From Citrobacter sp. Res13-Sevr-PEB04-36 (GTDB taxonomy: Bacteria > Pseudomonadota > Gammaproteobacteria > Enterobacterales > Enterobacteriaceae), in contig NZ_JADABY010000031.1 in the NCBI RefSeq assembly GCF_015672735.1, positions 105,009 through 169,008 on the forward strand: DNA of 64,000 nt, in the 5' to 3' direction. The notes under the pieces were generated by a model. That model was given only the letters and a program-made list of their open reading frames with translations. It was not told the origin of the DNA and did not search any database. The position numbers and the translations under genes were made by a program. Below, piece by piece: positions 1-9,701 of this stretch. Positions within the stretch are counted from its first letter, which is position 1; each line of letters starts with the position of its first letter.

Positions 1-308
1 TGGATGATTACCAGTGCGTTATTTTTACCCATGGCTGTTTCTGGCATTATCACGATTGCTATTTGTTTAAGACCCCTGCGACGCGCACGGAATTTTGGCT
101 GGAAAAGATAGGTAAAAACGTCGAGCGCGATGCGCGGGATTGCGAGAAGTTGCAGGTGCTTGGTTGGCGCGTGCTGATTATCTGGGAATGCGCCTTACGG
201 GGGCGAAAAAAACTCAGCGATGAGGCTCTGTCAGAGCGTGTGGTGGAGTGGATCTGCAGCGGTGGTGCCACCGCGCAGATCGACACTCAGGGTATTCATT
301 TACTGTAA
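1..308 (+). CDS. vsr: Very short patch repair endonuclease Vsr, 3' part
   Basis: The frame is open from the first full codon of the window, so only the C-terminal two thirds of the protein is present. Vsr nicks 5' of the T in T:G mismatches produced by deamination of Dcm-methylated cytosine. The visible part carries the family signature HGCFWHYHDC, which supplies the catalytic and zinc-binding His/Cys residues, followed by ATRTEFWLEKIGKNVERD and a C-terminus ending GIHLL. It normally follows dcm, which would lie just outside the window. The stop overlaps the end of the convergent yedA by nine bases. Assignment is by motif recognition. Confidence 0.95.
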   Translation, partial: DDYQCVIFTHGCFWHYHDCYLFKTPATRTEFWLEKIGKNVERDARDCEKLQVLGWRVLIIWECALRGRKKLSDEALSERVVEWICSGGATAQIDTQGIHLL

Positions 309-1220
309 CGACTTTTCCGACGGTGCGGCGACCGCGTCCGCTTTGACCGGGAACAGGTATTTACCCAACGTCACCAGTACCACGGCAAAAACAATCACTC
401 CGAGGGCCAGCCACTCGATGAACGCCAGGCTTTCACCTCCCAGACCGGTTCCTAATAATACGGCAACAACCGGGTTGACGTAGGCATAGCTGGTCGCCAG
501 CGCCGGGCTCACATTACGGATCAGGTACATATACGCGTTGATGGCGATAATGGAGCCGAACAGCGCCAGGTAAGCGACCGCCATAAACCCGGAAAATGAC
601 GGTAGGGTAGTCAGCTTTTCTCCGGAGATAAGTGAAGCGCCCATCAGCACGATGCCAGCGGCTAACATTTCAATCGTACCAGCCATCATACCCACGGGTA
701 AGGTGATGCGGGAACCGTACACGGAACCGAATGCCCAGCTCATTGAGCCAATCAGGATCAACACCGCGCCCCAGGGATTGCCACTCAAATTCCCGCCGCT
801 GTTGAGCATGATGATCCCGGCCAGTCCGATAGCAATGCCCATCCACTCCAGTTTGCGGGTTTTGATACCAAAGAAATAGCTGAAGCACAGTGTGAACAGT
901 GGGACGGTGGCGACCACCACGGCAGCGATGCCGGAAGGAACGTTCTGGTGTTCGGCGACGGTGACCAGCCCATTTCCTACTGCCAGCAGCAGAATACCGA
1001 TCAGTGCGGCGTTGAGCAGCGGGCGTAACGGCGGCAGCTTGTGACCGCGCAGAAGTAAAAATGCGGTTAACAAAATCCCCGCAGACAGAAACCGCACGCC
1101 GGCCATCATGAGCGGCGGCCAGCTTTCAACGCCAATACGGATAACGAAGTAGGTGGAACCCCAAATGATGTACAGTGCGAACAGCGCGCTGAAAAGTGGT
1201 AACAATTGCCTGAAACGCAT
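300..1220 (-). CDS. yedA: EamA/DMT-family inner-membrane transporter YedA
   Basis: A 306-residue protein made almost entirely of hydrophobic segments (about ten predicted membrane helices in two EamA repeats), opening with a first helix containing the IIWGSTYFVIRIG motif typical of the drug/metabolite transporter superfamily. Length and N-terminus match enterobacterial YedA, a member of the family that includes RhtA and YddG exporters; the substrate is not established and cannot be read from the sequence. It converges on vsr. The ATG is followed upstream by an AT-rich stretch that probably holds its promoter. Confidence 0.9.
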   Translation of the reverse strand: MRFRQLLPLFSALFALYIIWGSTYFVIRIGVESWPPLMMAGVRFLSAGILLTAFLLLRGHKLPPLRPLLNAALIGILLLAVGNGLVTVAEHQNVPSGIAAVVVATVPLFTLCFSYFFGIKTRKLEWMGIAIGLAGIIMLNSGGNLSGNPWGAVLILIGSMSWAFGSVYGSRITLPVGMMAGTIEMLAAGIVLMGASLISGEKLTTLPSFSGFMAVAYLALFGSIIAINAYMYLIRNVSPALATSYAYVNPVVAVLLGTGLGGESLAFIEWLALGVIVFAVVLVTLGKYLFPVKADAVAAPSEKSLQ

Positions 1221-1363
1221 AATCCCTCACGGTGGAAATAAAAAGGCGCAACATAGTAAACGTCAAAACTATCGTGCTGGCGAGATTTATAATTACCCGA
1301 TGTTGTTAAATATTTGTTGACCATAAAGGTGAGTTTCAGCATCACGTTTTTTACTTCATACTG

Positions 1364-2311
1364 ATGACTGCAAAAAAAATAATATTGAGGGTGAAAATTT
1401 TGGCAGGAAGTAGCTTACTGACCTTACTCGATGATATCGCCACGCTGCTTGACGATGTCTCCATGATGGGAAAACTGGCCGCAAAAAAAACCGCGGGCGT
1501 ACTGGGAGATGACCTGTCGCTTAACGCGCAGCAGGTGTCGGGGGTACGGGCAAATCGCGAGCTCCCGGTCGTCTGGAGTGTGGCAAAAGGATCTTTCGTC
1601 AACAAAGTTATCCTCGTGCCGTTGGCGTTATTGATAAGCGCCTTTATTCCCTGGGCGATTACTCCATTATTAATGATCGGCGGGGCGTTCCTCTGTTTTG
1701 AAGGTGTGGAAAAAGTCCTGCATACGCTGCAGGCGCGTAAACATCAGGAAACGCCGGAAGAGCGGCAGCAGCGTCTGGTCGAGATGGCGGCGCAGGATCC
1801 GCTGACCTTTGAGAAAGATAAAATCAAAGGGGCCGTGCGCACCGATTTTATTTTATCCGCAGAGATCGTAGCCATTACGCTGGGAATTGTGGCCGATGCA
1901 CCGTTGCTCAATCAGGTGCTGGTGCTATCAGGCATTGCGCTGGCAGTTACCGTTGGCGTGTACGGCCTGGTCGGCATTATCGTTAAACTGGATGACATTG
2001 GTTACTGGCTGGCTGAAAAGCGCAGCGCTGTCGCTCAGGCTCTGGGTAAAGGTTTGCTGGTGGTGGCTCCATGGCTGATGAAAACGCTATCCGTGGTGGG
2101 AACCCTGGCGATGTTTTTGGTCGGCGGCGGGATTGTGGTCCACGGGATTGCACCGTTGCATCATGCGATTGAACATTTTTCTCAGCAACAAAGCGCATTT
2201 ATGGCAATGATGATCCCGACGCTGCTAAACCTTGTACTGGGCTTTATTATTGGTGGGGTTGTGGTGCTGCTGGTGAAAATGGTGGCAAAAATGCGCGGTG
2301 TCGCACACTAA
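1364..2311 (+). CDS. yedI: Inner-membrane protein YedI (DUF808 family)
   Basis: A hydrophobic protein of about 305-315 residues. The region around [27 protein letters not shown] and the later [16 protein letters not shown] segment are characteristic of the DUF808 family (YedI), whose function is unknown. Several long membrane segments occur in the second half. The conserved family N-terminus begins at VKILAGSS, so a GTG at 1391 is an alternative start; neither start has a convincing ribosome binding site. It stands alone between the divergent yedA and the small gene yodC. Confidence 0.88.
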   Translation: MTAKKIILRVKILAGSSLLTLLDDIATLLDDVSMMGKLAAKKTAGVLGDDLSLNAQQVSGVRANRELPVVWSVAKGSFVNKVILVPLALLISAFIPWAITPLLMIGGAFLCFEGVEKVLHTLQARKHQETPEERQQRLVEMAAQDPLTFEKDKIKGAVRTDFILSAEIVAITLGIVADAPLLNQVLVLSGIALAVTVGVYGLVGIIVKLDDIGYWLAEKRSAVAQALGKGLLVVAPWLMKTLSVVGTLAMFLVGGGIVVHGIAPLHHAIEHFSQQQSAFMAMMIPTLLNLVLGFIIGGVVVLLVKMVAKMRGVAH

Positions 2312-2389
2312 TTTTTCACTATCTGATTACGCAAAACGGCTCCCTGTCGTCTAAGGTGAAAAGGTTTTCTCTTGGTACAGGAGGCAGGT

Positions 2390-2569
2390 ATGGTCTTTTC
2401 TGTCAGTGAGGAAGTCACCGTGAAACAGGGTGGCCCGCGCATGATTGTCACCGGATACGCCAGCGGCATGGTTGAGTGTCGCTGGTACGATGGCTTTGGC
2501 GTTAAACGGGAAGCATTCCGTGAAGATGAACTGATGTCCGGTGAGGGACAACAATGCCAGGAAGTCTGA
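2390..2569 (+). CDS. yodC: Small conserved protein YodC
   Basis: A 59-residue soluble protein with the sequence core SEEVTVKQGGPRMIVTGY and GMVECRWYDGFGVKREAF, matching enterobacterial YodC (DUF2158 type), whose role is unknown. The start was chosen at the ATG preceded by AGGAGG seven bases upstream; a longer in-frame start 18 bases earlier would put this Shine-Dalgarno inside the gene. DsrB further downstream has a similar short beta-rich layout (valine-rich, [10 protein letters not shown]), suggesting the two small proteins are distant relatives. DsrA RNA follows about 100 bases downstream. Confidence 0.88.
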   Translation: MVFSVSEEVTVKQGGPRMIVTGYASGMVECRWYDGFGVKREAFREDELMSGEGQQCQEV

Positions 2570-2676
2570 ACACAACGTTCAGCCGTAAGCGAGTGCACTC
2601 TCAACCATTAGTTATATTTATCATTTTGGTGAGAATTATTTACTTGTCAGGCAAAAAAATTGCAGATAAGGTTGGC

Positions 2677-2766
2677 TCCACATCAGATTTCCTGGTGTAA
2701 CGAATTTTCAAGTGCTTCTTGCATAAGCAAGCTTGATCCCGACCCATTGCGGGCCGGGATTTTTTT
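2677..2766 (+). ncRNA. dsrA: DsrA small regulatory RNA
   Basis: The sequence reproduces E. coli DsrA from 5' end to terminator: ACATCAGATTTCCTGGTGTAACG, the segment known to pair with the rpoS leader, then an AT-rich linker, a second stem around GCTTCTTGCATAAGCAAGC, and a terminator stem ATCCCGACCC-ATTGC-GGGCCGGGAT followed by seven T. DsrA is an Hfq-dependent RNA that activates rpoS translation at low temperature and represses hns. The 5' end is set by alignment from memory with the E. coli RNA (which starts AACACAUCAG) and could be off by a base or two. Its position between yodC and yodD, two genes from rcsA, fits the enterobacterial gene order. Confidence 0.93.
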
Positions 2767-2767
2767 C
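2737..2767 (+). terminator. DsrA terminator
   Basis: Ten-base stem with one mismatch (ATCCCGACCC / GGGCCGGGAT), five-base loop, then TTTTTTT. This is the third stem of DsrA and also closes any read-through from yodC before the convergent yodD. Confidence 0.9.
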
Positions 2768-2771
2768 GCCG

Positions 2772-2999
2772 TCAGCGATTGATTTCCGTCACGCTAAAGT
2801 CGTGGATATCCAGCTCGAACGCCTCAGCTAATTCATGCCATGTATGGTAATCACGACCATCGACGCTGACGCGATCCGGGTCATCGTGGCTGCGATGAAT
2901 TTCGCTCTCGCAGATTTCGTTGATCGCCTCCAGCAGTGCGTCCACATCAACACTAACCTCACGTTTGGCCGTCTCGCTGTACTCTTTCGCGGTTTTCAT
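2772..2999 (-). CDS. yodD: Stress-induced small protein YodD
   Basis: A 75-residue acidic, soluble protein beginning MKTAKEYSETAKREVSVDVDAL and ending HDFSVTEINR; length and ends match E. coli YodD, described as induced by peroxide and acid and in biofilms, with no known biochemical activity. It lies on the minus strand with its stop only five bases from the DsrA terminator T-run, so the two genes converge. A short upstream gap separates it from dsrB, which is transcribed the other way, so their promoters probably share 3,000-3,150. Confidence 0.9.
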   Translation of the reverse strand: MKTAKEYSETAKREVSVDVDALLEAINEICESEIHRSHDDPDRVSVDGRDYHTWHELAEAFELDIHDFSVTEINR

Positions 3000-3063
3000 T
3001 CACCTACCTCTCAACCGTTACGGATGTCGGGAAAAATCACTTATGCCCACAAAGTAAGTATAG

Positions 3064-3342
<279 letters not shown>

Positions 3343-3362
3343 TCATACCGCTTTCGTCTTTA

Positions 3363-3393
3363 TGCTGACTGGTGGCATTCCCACCAGTCAGCA
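3363..3393. terminator. Perfect 13-bp hairpin between convergent dsrB and rcsA
   Basis: TGCTGACTGGTGG and its exact complement CCACCAGTCAGCA are separated by a five-base loop. Neither side is followed by a T-run, so it is not a classical intrinsic terminator, but its place between two converging stop codons suggests transcript ending or 3'-end protection for both genes. Confidence 0.55.
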
Positions 3394-3397
3394 CGTG

Positions 3398-4021
3398 TTA
3401 TCGCATATTCACAAAGATACCGTTGGTGACGTTATCGGTGAGTCGAACGACATGATAGATAACCTGTTTATTATGCGTCTTGATTTTTCGCTTTATATTC
3501 CCCTTATGGGATGAGACGGTTTTTGCCTTAATATTCATTTGATCGGAGATCTGAATAGTTCCCTGTCCCTCCATCCACATGCGTAACATGCTGGACTCAG
3601 TACGACTTAATGACAGTGTCGGTAGATTGACATTGACGACAATATCAATCTCCTTTTTCAGAATATCGCCAAGCAATTCGTCCAGTGAATCTGGTTTAAT
3701 CGACTTCGAACTTATTAATAAATTATTTCTGACTAGCAGATATTCATTAAAATGAACATTGGCAATTGCCATAAATACGATAAATAACGTGCTGGGATGC
3801 TGATTAATGATTTGCTTTATTTGCCGACTGTTAGCAGGATCGTGGATGAAGCAGTCTTCATTAATAAACACCACAGCAGGTTGATGTGCGTCACAGGCGA
3901 TACTGAGTTCATCAACGGTTGAAACACCGTTGATTTCCCTTTTCTTCACCCCCCGACTTACCAGATACCCGGTCAATCCTAACCGGGTGTAACTGCATAA
4001 ATCCATAATAATCGTTGACAT
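3398..4021 (-). CDS. rcsA: Capsule synthesis activator RcsA (LuxR-type)
   Basis: A 207-residue regulator: an N-terminal receiver-like domain without an obvious phosphorylation pocket (about residues 1-125), then a LuxR-type helix-turn-helix at about 130-195 with [15 protein letters not shown] and [16 protein letters not shown]. RcsA binds RcsB to switch on colanic acid capsule genes and its own gene, and RcsAB represses flhDC; it is a Lon substrate. The gene sits at the edge of the flagellar cluster, convergent with dsrB. An RcsAB-box-like sequence lies about 250 bases upstream (4,271-4,288). Confidence 0.96.
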   Translation of the reverse strand: MSTIIMDLCSYTRLGLTGYLVSRGVKKREINGVSTVDELSIACDAHQPAVVFINEDCFIHDPANSRQIKQIINQHPSTLFIVFMAIANVHFNEYLLVRNNLLISSKSIKPDSLDELLGDILKKEIDIVVNVNLPTLSLSRTESSMLRMWMEGQGTIQISDQMNIKAKTVSSHKGNIKRKIKTHNKQVIYHVVRLTDNVTNGIFVNMR

Positions 4022-4270
4022 GGCTTACCCTCACTCAATGCGTAACGATAATTCCCCTTACCTGATTATTTCTGCACAACTAAACGGAATAATAACAACC
4101 CAAGATGACGCTTTTACTGCTTGTTTTCAGGCGGATTTACTATCCCGTAAAGTCGCGTATAATTTGCCAGGAAACATCTTAAAGTAAAGTAAATGTTGCG
4201 TTCTGTGAGTAAGGCAAAAACAAATAAGCCGCGGCAGCGTTATCCTGGTAAATGTGGTTGGTTTTTGAAT

Positions 4271-4288
4271 TTCGGACAATCCTTAGTA
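4271..4288 (-). promoter_or_regulatory. Probable RcsAB box upstream of rcsA
   Basis: Read on the minus strand the site is TACTAAGGATTGTCCGAA, close to the RcsAB consensus TAAGAATATTCCTA. It lies about 250 bases upstream of the rcsA start, where autoregulation of rcsA is expected. The region 4,022-4,302 has no gene; it is AT-rich and must contain the rcsA promoter and the end of the fliR transcript. Confidence 0.6.
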
Positions 4289-4302
4289 AAACAGGATAAA
4301 TA

Positions 4303-5097
4303 CTATGGGTTATTATTTGTGGGCATTTCACTGATTATATCAGCAAGTAAATTGAAAATTTCGCTGAATAAACGTTCGCAGAACGGCGCAATTAATGGCA
4401 TTAACGCGGCCATTAATGAAATACCTACTGTCAGGGTAAGCGGAAAGCCAATGACAAAAACGGACAGCTGGGGAGCCATACGATTTAATAACCCAAGAGC
4501 GAGGTTAAGGGTGAGCAGCAGCGTCATCACTGGTAGCGCCAGCATCAGCCCGTTGAGGAATATTAAGCTACCGGCGCGAGCGAGGGCGAGGAAGGCATTG
4601 CTGTTTACTGGATTTCCGCCGATCGGTAGGGTATGAAACGTGTCTACCAGCAGTGAGATCAACCATAGGTGACCGTTAAAGGTCAAAAACAGCAGCATGG
4701 CAAGTAAATCCATCAGTCGTGCCAGCACGGGCATGTTCAGACGACTGCCGGGGTCAAAGAATGTGGCAAAGGAAAGCCCCATCTGCAGGCCAATGAGTTC
4801 ACCGGCCGTACGTACCGCTGCAAACGCAAACTGCATGGTGAGTCCTAACGCGATGCCGATCAGGATTTGCTGCAACGCCTGCCATAATGCCGCGATGGAG
4901 AAAATAGGCACGTCGTTGGCGGGCAACGACGGGGCGATGACGATCGTTATCATCAGGCCCAGCCCCAGCTTTACCCGCTTGGGGATCGCACGTTCACTGA
5001 GGATGGGCGCCGTTGAAATGAGAGCCAGTACGCGCAGTAACGGCCAGAAATACAGGTTCAGCCAGTAAAGCCATTGATCGCTCGTCACCTGCAGCAT
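4303..5097 (-). CDS. fliR: Flagellar export gate protein FliR
   Basis: A 264-residue inner-membrane protein with multiple hydrophobic segments and the family motifs [18 protein letters not shown] near the N-terminus and QIGL-type repeats in the middle. FliR joins FliP and FliQ to form the helical entry channel of the flagellar type III export gate, in the centre of the MS ring. It is the last gene of the fliL-R operon, eight bases after fliQ. Length agrees with the Salmonella protein (E. coli is slightly shorter). Confidence 0.97.
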   Translation of the reverse strand: MLQVTSDQWLYWLNLYFWPLLRVLALISTAPILSERAIPKRVKLGLGLMITIVIAPSLPANDVPIFSIAALWQALQQILIGIALGLTMQFAFAAVRTAGELIGLQMGLSFATFFDPGSRLNMPVLARLMDLLAMLLFLTFNGHLWLISLLVDTFHTLPIGGNPVNSNAFLALARAGSLIFLNGLMLALPVMTLLLTLNLALGLLNRMAPQLSVFVIGFPLTLTVGISLMAALMPLIAPFCERLFSEIFNLLADIISEMPTNNNP

Positions 5098-5105
5098 GGC
5101 GTCGC

Positions 5106-5375
5106 CTACCCGATGATGTAGGGGATATTGCTGAACAGCGTACGTACGTAGTCCAGCAACAGGTTAAGCATCCACGGCCCGGCCACAATAATGGCGATAA
5201 AGACCGCGACAATTTTCGGAATGAACGATAGCGTCATTTCGTTAATTTGGGTTGCCGCCTGCAGGATGCTGATAATCAGCCCTGTCACCAGAGCGACCAG
5301 TAACAACGGTGCGGCGAGGGCAAGGGCAACTTTCATCGCCTCGGTGCCCATCATCATGACCGATTCAGGTGTCAT
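5106..5375 (-). CDS. fliQ: Flagellar export gate protein FliQ
   Basis: An 89-residue protein with two transmembrane helices and the conserved core [20 protein letters not shown]. Four copies of FliQ line the FliPQR gate. Start [17 protein letters not shown] and length are those of enterobacterial FliQ. It lies nine bases after fliP and eight before fliR in one operon. Confidence 0.97.
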   Translation of the reverse strand: MTPESVMMMGTEAMKVALALAAPLLLVALVTGLIISILQAATQINEMTLSFIPKIVAVFIAIIVAGPWMLNLLLDYVRTLFSNIPYIIG

Positions 5376-5384
5376 TTCGCGCCT

Positions 5385-6122
5385 CTAACTGTAAAAACTT
5401 TGCGCCAGTGAGCCGACAAGCAGTTGCCAGCCGTCAACCAGCACAAACAGCATTAGCTTAAACGGCAGCGCGATGGTGGCGGGCGGTACCATCATCATCC
5501 CGAGCGCCATCAGCACGCTGGCAATCACCAGGTCGATTATCAAAAAAGGAATGAAAATCGTAAAACCTATCTGGAAAGCCGTTTTCAGTTCGCTGGTGAC
5601 ATAGGCTGGTAGCAGAATTCGCATCGGTACCGCTTCTGGTCCCTGCAGTGGTCCGCTGTTCGCCAGACGCGCAAACAGCGCCAGATCGGCCTCACGGGTC
5701 TGGCGTAGCATAAACTCACGTAGCGGCTGTGCACCTTTCTCTATCGCTTCCTGCATGGAGATCTTTTCTTCGCTGAACGGCTGATACGCGTCAACATAGA
5801 TTTTGTCGATCACCGGGGACATGATGAAAAAAGTCAAAAAAAGCGCCAGTCCGAGTAACACCTGGTTTGGCGGGGCTGATGGGGTACCTAGCGCATTACG
5901 TAACAGACCGAAAACAATGATGATGCGGGTGAAGCTGGTCATCATCAGCAAAATAGCGGGCAGGAACGTCAGCGAAGTGATAAATACCAGCGTTTGCACC
6001 GGTAACGTCCAGCTTTGTCCGCCGCCGGGCAGCGGCTGGCTAACCAGACCGGGAAGCTGGGCAATGGCCACCGGACTGAACAGCCACAAGCTGAGCAGCG
6101 TAAAGGATAACAAACGGCGCAT
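5385..6122 (-). CDS. fliP: Flagellar export gate protein FliP
   Basis: A 245-residue protein beginning with a cleavable signal peptide ([21 protein letters not shown]), rare among inner-membrane gate proteins but normal for FliP, then four membrane helices, with [17 protein letters not shown] and [20 protein letters not shown] as family signatures. Five FliP subunits form the core of the gate with FliR. The start overlaps the fliO stop, indicating translational coupling with its assembly chaperone FliO. Confidence 0.98.
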   Translation of the reverse strand: MRRLLSFTLLSLWLFSPVAIAQLPGLVSQPLPGGGQSWTLPVQTLVFITSLTFLPAILLMMTSFTRIIIVFGLLRNALGTPSAPPNQVLLGLALFLTFFIMSPVIDKIYVDAYQPFSEEKISMQEAIEKGAQPLREFMLRQTREADLALFARLANSGPLQGPEAVPMRILLPAYVTSELKTAFQIGFTIFIPFLIIDLVIASVLMALGMMMVPPATIALPFKLMLFVLVDGWQLLVGSLAQSFYS

Positions 6123-6499
6123 CAGGATCTCCCAGGACGCTTGATCAAAGTCTTCATCATGGCCTGGAAATCCGCAGGGGAGGCCGGCTTTTCGTCTGCA
6201 ACTATGGGGGCTGGGGGTAGGGTATGCAGCACGTTAATTTGCGCAGCGGTCACGCCCAGCACCAGACGCGCGTCCTCAATCTCAACAATCACCACACGTT
6301 CGCGCGGGCCCAATGAGGTGCTGGCCGTGATTTTCAGTCCTCGCGTACTGGCCCCTTTGGGTGCAAAGCCCAGGCGCTTAATGACCCAGGCTGCGGCGAG
6401 GATCAACACGATAATCCCAAGCAGCGCGCCGCTGACCTGCACCAACGGTGAACCGGGTACGGCGGCGGGCTGAGAGACAGTAGCCTGGGTGTTCATCAT
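6122..6499 (-). CDS. fliO: FliO, assembly factor for the FliP ring
   Basis: A 125-residue single-pass membrane protein: a short periplasmic N-terminus, one membrane helix (about residues 26-45) and a cytoplasmic domain with [21 protein letters not shown]. FliO stabilises and helps assemble FliP during export-gate formation. It overlaps fliP and fliN by single bases. The length matches the Salmonella form. Confidence 0.96.
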   Translation of the reverse strand: MMNTQATVSQPAAVPGSPLVQVSGALLGIIVLILAAAWVIKRLGFAPKGASTRGLKITASTSLGPRERVVIVEIEDARLVLGVTAAQINVLHTLPPAPIVADEKPASPADFQAMMKTLIKRPGRS

Positions 6500-6912
6500 T
6501 AACGACTCAGACGACGCATACGCTCAGACGGCGTAATAATGTCAGTGATGCGCACGCCGTATTTATCTGCGACGACAACGACTTCGCCCTGGGCAATCAG
6601 GTAACCGTTGATCAGAATATCCAGCGGCTCGCCCGCCAGACCGTCCAGCGCGACGACGGAGCCCTGCGTCAGGCGCAGCAGCTCTTTGATGGTCATGCGG
6701 GTACGGCCCAGTTCGACAGTCAGTTTGACCGGAATGTCCATGATCAGGTCGATATCCTGCAATGTGCCGCTGACGTCACCGCCACCTAGCTGCTGGAATA
6801 CCGCATCTGCCGCGCTTTTGGTGGTGGTCGTTGTTTGCTCATTTAACGCGTCAGCCCACAGATCGTCCAATGCACCAGTGTTCTCATCGGACGGATTATT
6901 CATGTCACTCAT
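6499..6912 (-). CDS. fliN: Flagellar switch protein FliN
   Basis: A 137-residue protein; an acidic linker region of about 50 residues precedes a SpoA (surface presentation of antigens) fold with DIPVKLTVELGRTRMTIKELL and PLDILINGYLIAQGEVVVV. FliN forms the lower C-ring with FliM and docks FliH/FliI. It overlaps the end of fliM by four bases (ATGA) and abuts fliO. Confidence 0.97.
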   Translation of the reverse strand: MSDMNNPSDENTGALDDLWADALNEQTTTTTKSAADAVFQQLGGGDVSGTLQDIDLIMDIPVKLTVELGRTRMTIKELLRLTQGSVVALDGLAGEPLDILINGYLIAQGEVVVVADKYGVRITDIITPSERMRRLSR

Positions 6913-7913
6913 TTGGGCTGTTCCTCATTCAGCGAATTCAAAATCGGGTTTATCAAATGTTCTACGCGTAACGCATACTGACCGTTTACGGTGCCATATT
7001 GGCTGGTCAGCACAGGCACGCCGTCCACATGAGCAATAATGCGGTCGGGTTTTTCAATCGGCAGCACATCGCCGGGTTTGAGCTTTAAAATCTGCGACAG
7101 GCGCAGCGGAATGTCGGCAAAGTTCGCCACCAGCTCCAGCTCGGAATGCTGAACCTGACGTACCAGGTTATTACGCCAGTTCTGATCCTCATTACGCGAG
7201 TTTTCCAGCGGCGGGTTAACCAGCAGCTCGCGCAACGGTTCAATCATGCTGAAGGGCAGACAGATATTAAATTCACCGGTCAGGTTGCCAATTTCAACGT
7301 GGAACGGGGTATTCACCACAATGTCGTTAGGTGAGGTGGTGATATTGGTAAATTTCACCTGCATTTCCGAACGCACGTACTCCACTTCCAGTGGGTTGAT
7401 CGCTTTCCAGGCATCGCTGTAGCTTTCCAGCGCCAGCTTCAGCATGCGGTTGATAACGCGCTGTTCGGTATGCGTAAATTCGCGACCTTCCACCTTTGTC
7501 GGAAAGCGTCCATCACCGCCAAACAGGTTATCGACGGCGATAAACACCAGACTCGGTGAGAACACCACCAGACCCGTACCGCGCAGCGGTTTCAGGTGGA
7601 TCAAGTTCAGGTTGGTTGGTACCGGTAAGTTACGCGCGAACTCGTGATACGGCTGGATGCGGATTGCACCCACGGTAATATCCGGGCTACGGCGCAACAG
7701 GTTAAATAATCCCATCCGGAACTGGCGTGCGAAGCGTTCGTTGATGATCTCAAGCGCCTGCAAACGCTCACGAACGACGCGGCGCTGGGTGTTGGGATCG
7801 TACGGACGAATATTGCTTTCGTTTGCAATACCGGAAATAGGTTCGTCTTTGGTGTCGCTATCGCCGTTAAGCAATGCGTCAATTTCAGCCTGAGAAAGAA
7901 TACTGTCGCCCAT
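6909..7913 (-). CDS. fliM: Flagellar switch protein FliM
   Basis: A 334-residue protein. The N-terminal LSQAEIDALLNG (residues 6-17) is the CheY-P binding motif; the middle domain contains the GGXG-type loop (DNLFGGDGRFPT) that contacts FliG; the C-terminal SpoA domain pairs with FliN. The start was placed at MGDSILSQ, the conserved family N-terminus; it overlaps the end of fliL, whereas a longer upstream reading lacks homology. Together with FliG and FliN it forms the rotor switch. Confidence 0.97.
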   Translation of the reverse strand: MGDSILSQAEIDALLNGDSDTKDEPISGIANESNIRPYDPNTQRRVVRERLQALEIINERFARQFRMGLFNLLRRSPDITVGAIRIQPYHEFARNLPVPTNLNLIHLKPLRGTGLVVFSPSLVFIAVDNLFGGDGRFPTKVEGREFTHTEQRVINRMLKLALESYSDAWKAINPLEVEYVRSEMQVKFTNITTSPNDIVVNTPFHVEIGNLTGEFNICLPFSMIEPLRELLVNPPLENSRNEDQNWRNNLVRQVQHSELELVANFADIPLRLSQILKLKPGDVLPIEKPDRIIAHVDGVPVLTSQYGTVNGQYALRVEHLINPILNSLNEEQPK

Positions 7914-7917
7914 GTCT

Positions 7918-8385
7918 TTACCGCAGAATAAAAGCTGTATAAAGAACGTCGGTAACAACCTGTTTCGGCTGCCCGACAACGAGCGGAGTCGCAAGCGTCT
8001 CTTTGATGGAAGTAATCAACTGCTGCTTACCTTGCTCAGTGGCGAGCGTGGCGGCATTCTGACGTGAAAACAGCAGCAGCAAACGGCTGCGCACTTCCGG
8101 CAGATATTCGCTTAGGCGCGCGCGCGTCGCTTCGTCCTTCATACGCAGCGTAACCCCAATGTACAGCACGCGATCCGCATCACCCAGATTGACGGTAAAC
8201 GTATCCAGCGCAAAAAACACCGGGGCTGGCGGTGGGGCCGGTTCCGCGCTAACGCTGGCGGACGGCTGCTGCTGCATTCGCCAGTAGCTATATCCCGCAG
8301 TTGCGCAGGCGGCGAGGGTAATTAACACCAGCAGAGGGATCCAAATAGCGCGTTTACTCTTTTTGTTAATCGCGGAGTCAGTCAT
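7918..8385 (-). CDS. fliL: Flagellar basal body protein FliL
   Basis: A 155-residue single-pass inner-membrane protein: a basic cytoplasmic N-terminus (NKKSKRA), a membrane helix around residues 15-35, a proline/alanine linker and a periplasmic stomatin-like domain. FliL surrounds the stator units and supports torque at high load. It begins the fliLMNOPQR transcription unit; the 104-base gap after fliK contains a GGATAATC stretch read on the minus strand that could be a -10 element. Confidence 0.95.
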   Translation of the reverse strand: MTDSAINKKSKRAIWIPLLVLITLAACATAGYSYWRMQQQPSASVSAEPAPPPAPVFFALDTFTVNLGDADRVLYIGVTLRMKDEATRARLSEYLPEVRSRLLLLFSRQNAATLATEQGKQQLITSIKETLATPLVVGQPKQVVTDVLYTAFILR

Positions 8386-8489
8386 CAGATACGAGCTTCC
8401 TGTTTCGGTACAGCTTATGGGCTGATTATCCCGTGTCCTGTCCCCGACAAAGCGTGGAAAAGACGCGGATAATCATGCTACCTCTGGCG

Positions 8490-9701
8490 TTAGGCGAAGA
8501 TGTCTACTGCGCCGTCACCGCGCGCGGCGGCTTGCAATGAAGCCGGGGCGGCCAGAGCGGCGTCATCTTCGCCGGCAAAAATGTCTTGTCCCTGAGAGCG
8601 CCCGGCCTGTTGCTGCTGGGCAGAAGATTGCTGCTGGCCGGCGAAGCTTTCGCTGCTAATGCTGCTTTGCCCCAACTGGATCCCGCTTTCAGCCAACTGA
8701 GTCCGCAGCATAGGTAACGCCGCTTCCAGCGCCGCGCGCACGTGACTGTGTGGTGACACCATTTGCAGTTGCGCCTGGTTGTCATCGATCTTGAGGGAGA
8801 TTTGCACCTGGCCCAGGTCTTGTGGATGTAAGCGCAGTTCTGCGCTTTGCTGGCCCTGGCGGGTGAATAGCGTGACGTGCTGGCTTAGTGATTGCTGCCA
8901 TTCGTGGCTACCCAGCGGGGCGCTCAATACCGGTGCGGCTGCGGGGAGCGGCTGTGCGTGGGGTTGCGCCGCCGGTGGCGATATCACCGCGCCAACGCTT
9001 ACCGGGGATGGGGTGCTTTCCATCTCCGCGTGGGTGGTTGCGGCAGCTGTCAGCGGGGTTAAGGTCGGATTGCGGGTCTGGTCGCCGCCATTAGTTTGAA
9101 TTGCGGCATCTGCCTTGCCTTTTTTCACTTCACCAACTGGTAGTTCTACGCGGCTATCCGTAGCACCACCGGACGTATTGCTGCGTAACAACGTGGTCAG
9201 CGTGGTGTCTGCCGGGGTGGGCGTGATTTCACCGGCTGGCGTGGTGATGGGCTGGCCCGGCAGCATGGCAAACAGCGCGCTCAGGTTCGCCAGATTTTCA
9301 TCGCTTAGCGTGGTGGTCTTATCATCGTGTAGCGCGGCTTTGCCTGTCGCCGTCAGGGCGTTTACCTTCAACGACGGCGTGAGTGCCGACAACAACTGCT
9401 GGGCGTCGGTCAGGTCGGCAAGCGTTGCGTCCGTTATTCCGCCTTTTTGTGCCAGCAAATCCGTTGACTTTGTGGCCTGGCCGCTATCGTCATGTGGTTG
9501 CAGCAACCCTTTTTGTAGTTTGCTACCTGCTGCCTGGATATCGGCCAGCGACAGCGGGGCATCTTTTCCCTGCACGTCGTCCACGCCTAGCGCGCCAGCC
9601 AGCAGTGCTAAAAAATCCTCGGGCGAATCGACCGCTTTTCCTGACTGAAGACCTGCGGCGATGTCGATGTCGGTAGTAATCAGTTGGGGCAACGTAATCA
9701 T
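8490..9701 (-). CDS. fliK: Hook-length control protein FliK
   Basis: A 403-residue protein rich in Thr, Ala, Gln and Pro, with a poorly conserved ruler region and a conserved C-terminal substrate-specificity domain (about 265-350) containing [20 protein letters not shown]. FliK measures hook length during export and then switches FlhB from rod/hook to filament substrates. The tail is Gln-rich ([14 protein letters not shown]). It overlaps the fliJ stop by four bases. Length is close to the Salmonella protein (405) and longer than E. coli (375). Confidence 0.96.
   Translation of the reverse strand: MITLPQLITTDIDIAAGLQSGKAVDSPEDFLALLAGALGVDDVQGKDAPLSLADIQAAGSKLQKGLLQPHDDSGQATKSTDLLAQKGGITDATLADLTDAQQLLSALTPSLKVNALTATGKAALHDDKTTTLSDENLANLSALFAMLPGQPITTPAGEITPTPADTTLTTLLRSNTSGGATDSRVELPVGEVKKGKADAAIQTNGGDQTRNPTLTPLTAAATTHAEMESTPSPVSVGAVISPPAAQPHAQPLPAAAPVLSAPLGSHEWQQSLSQHVTLFTRQGQQSAELRLHPQDLGQVQISLKIDDNQAQLQMVSPHSHVRAALEAALPMLRTQLAESGIQLGQSSISSESFAGQQQSSAQQQQAGRSQGQDIFAGEDDAALAAPASLQAAARGDGAVDIFA

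Noticed and set aside
9115..9648. Long open frame of 177 codons on the plus strand opposite fliK
   Set aside because: Ser/Ala/Val-biased product typical of the complement of a Thr/Ala-rich gene; no ribosome binding site and fliK itself is certain.
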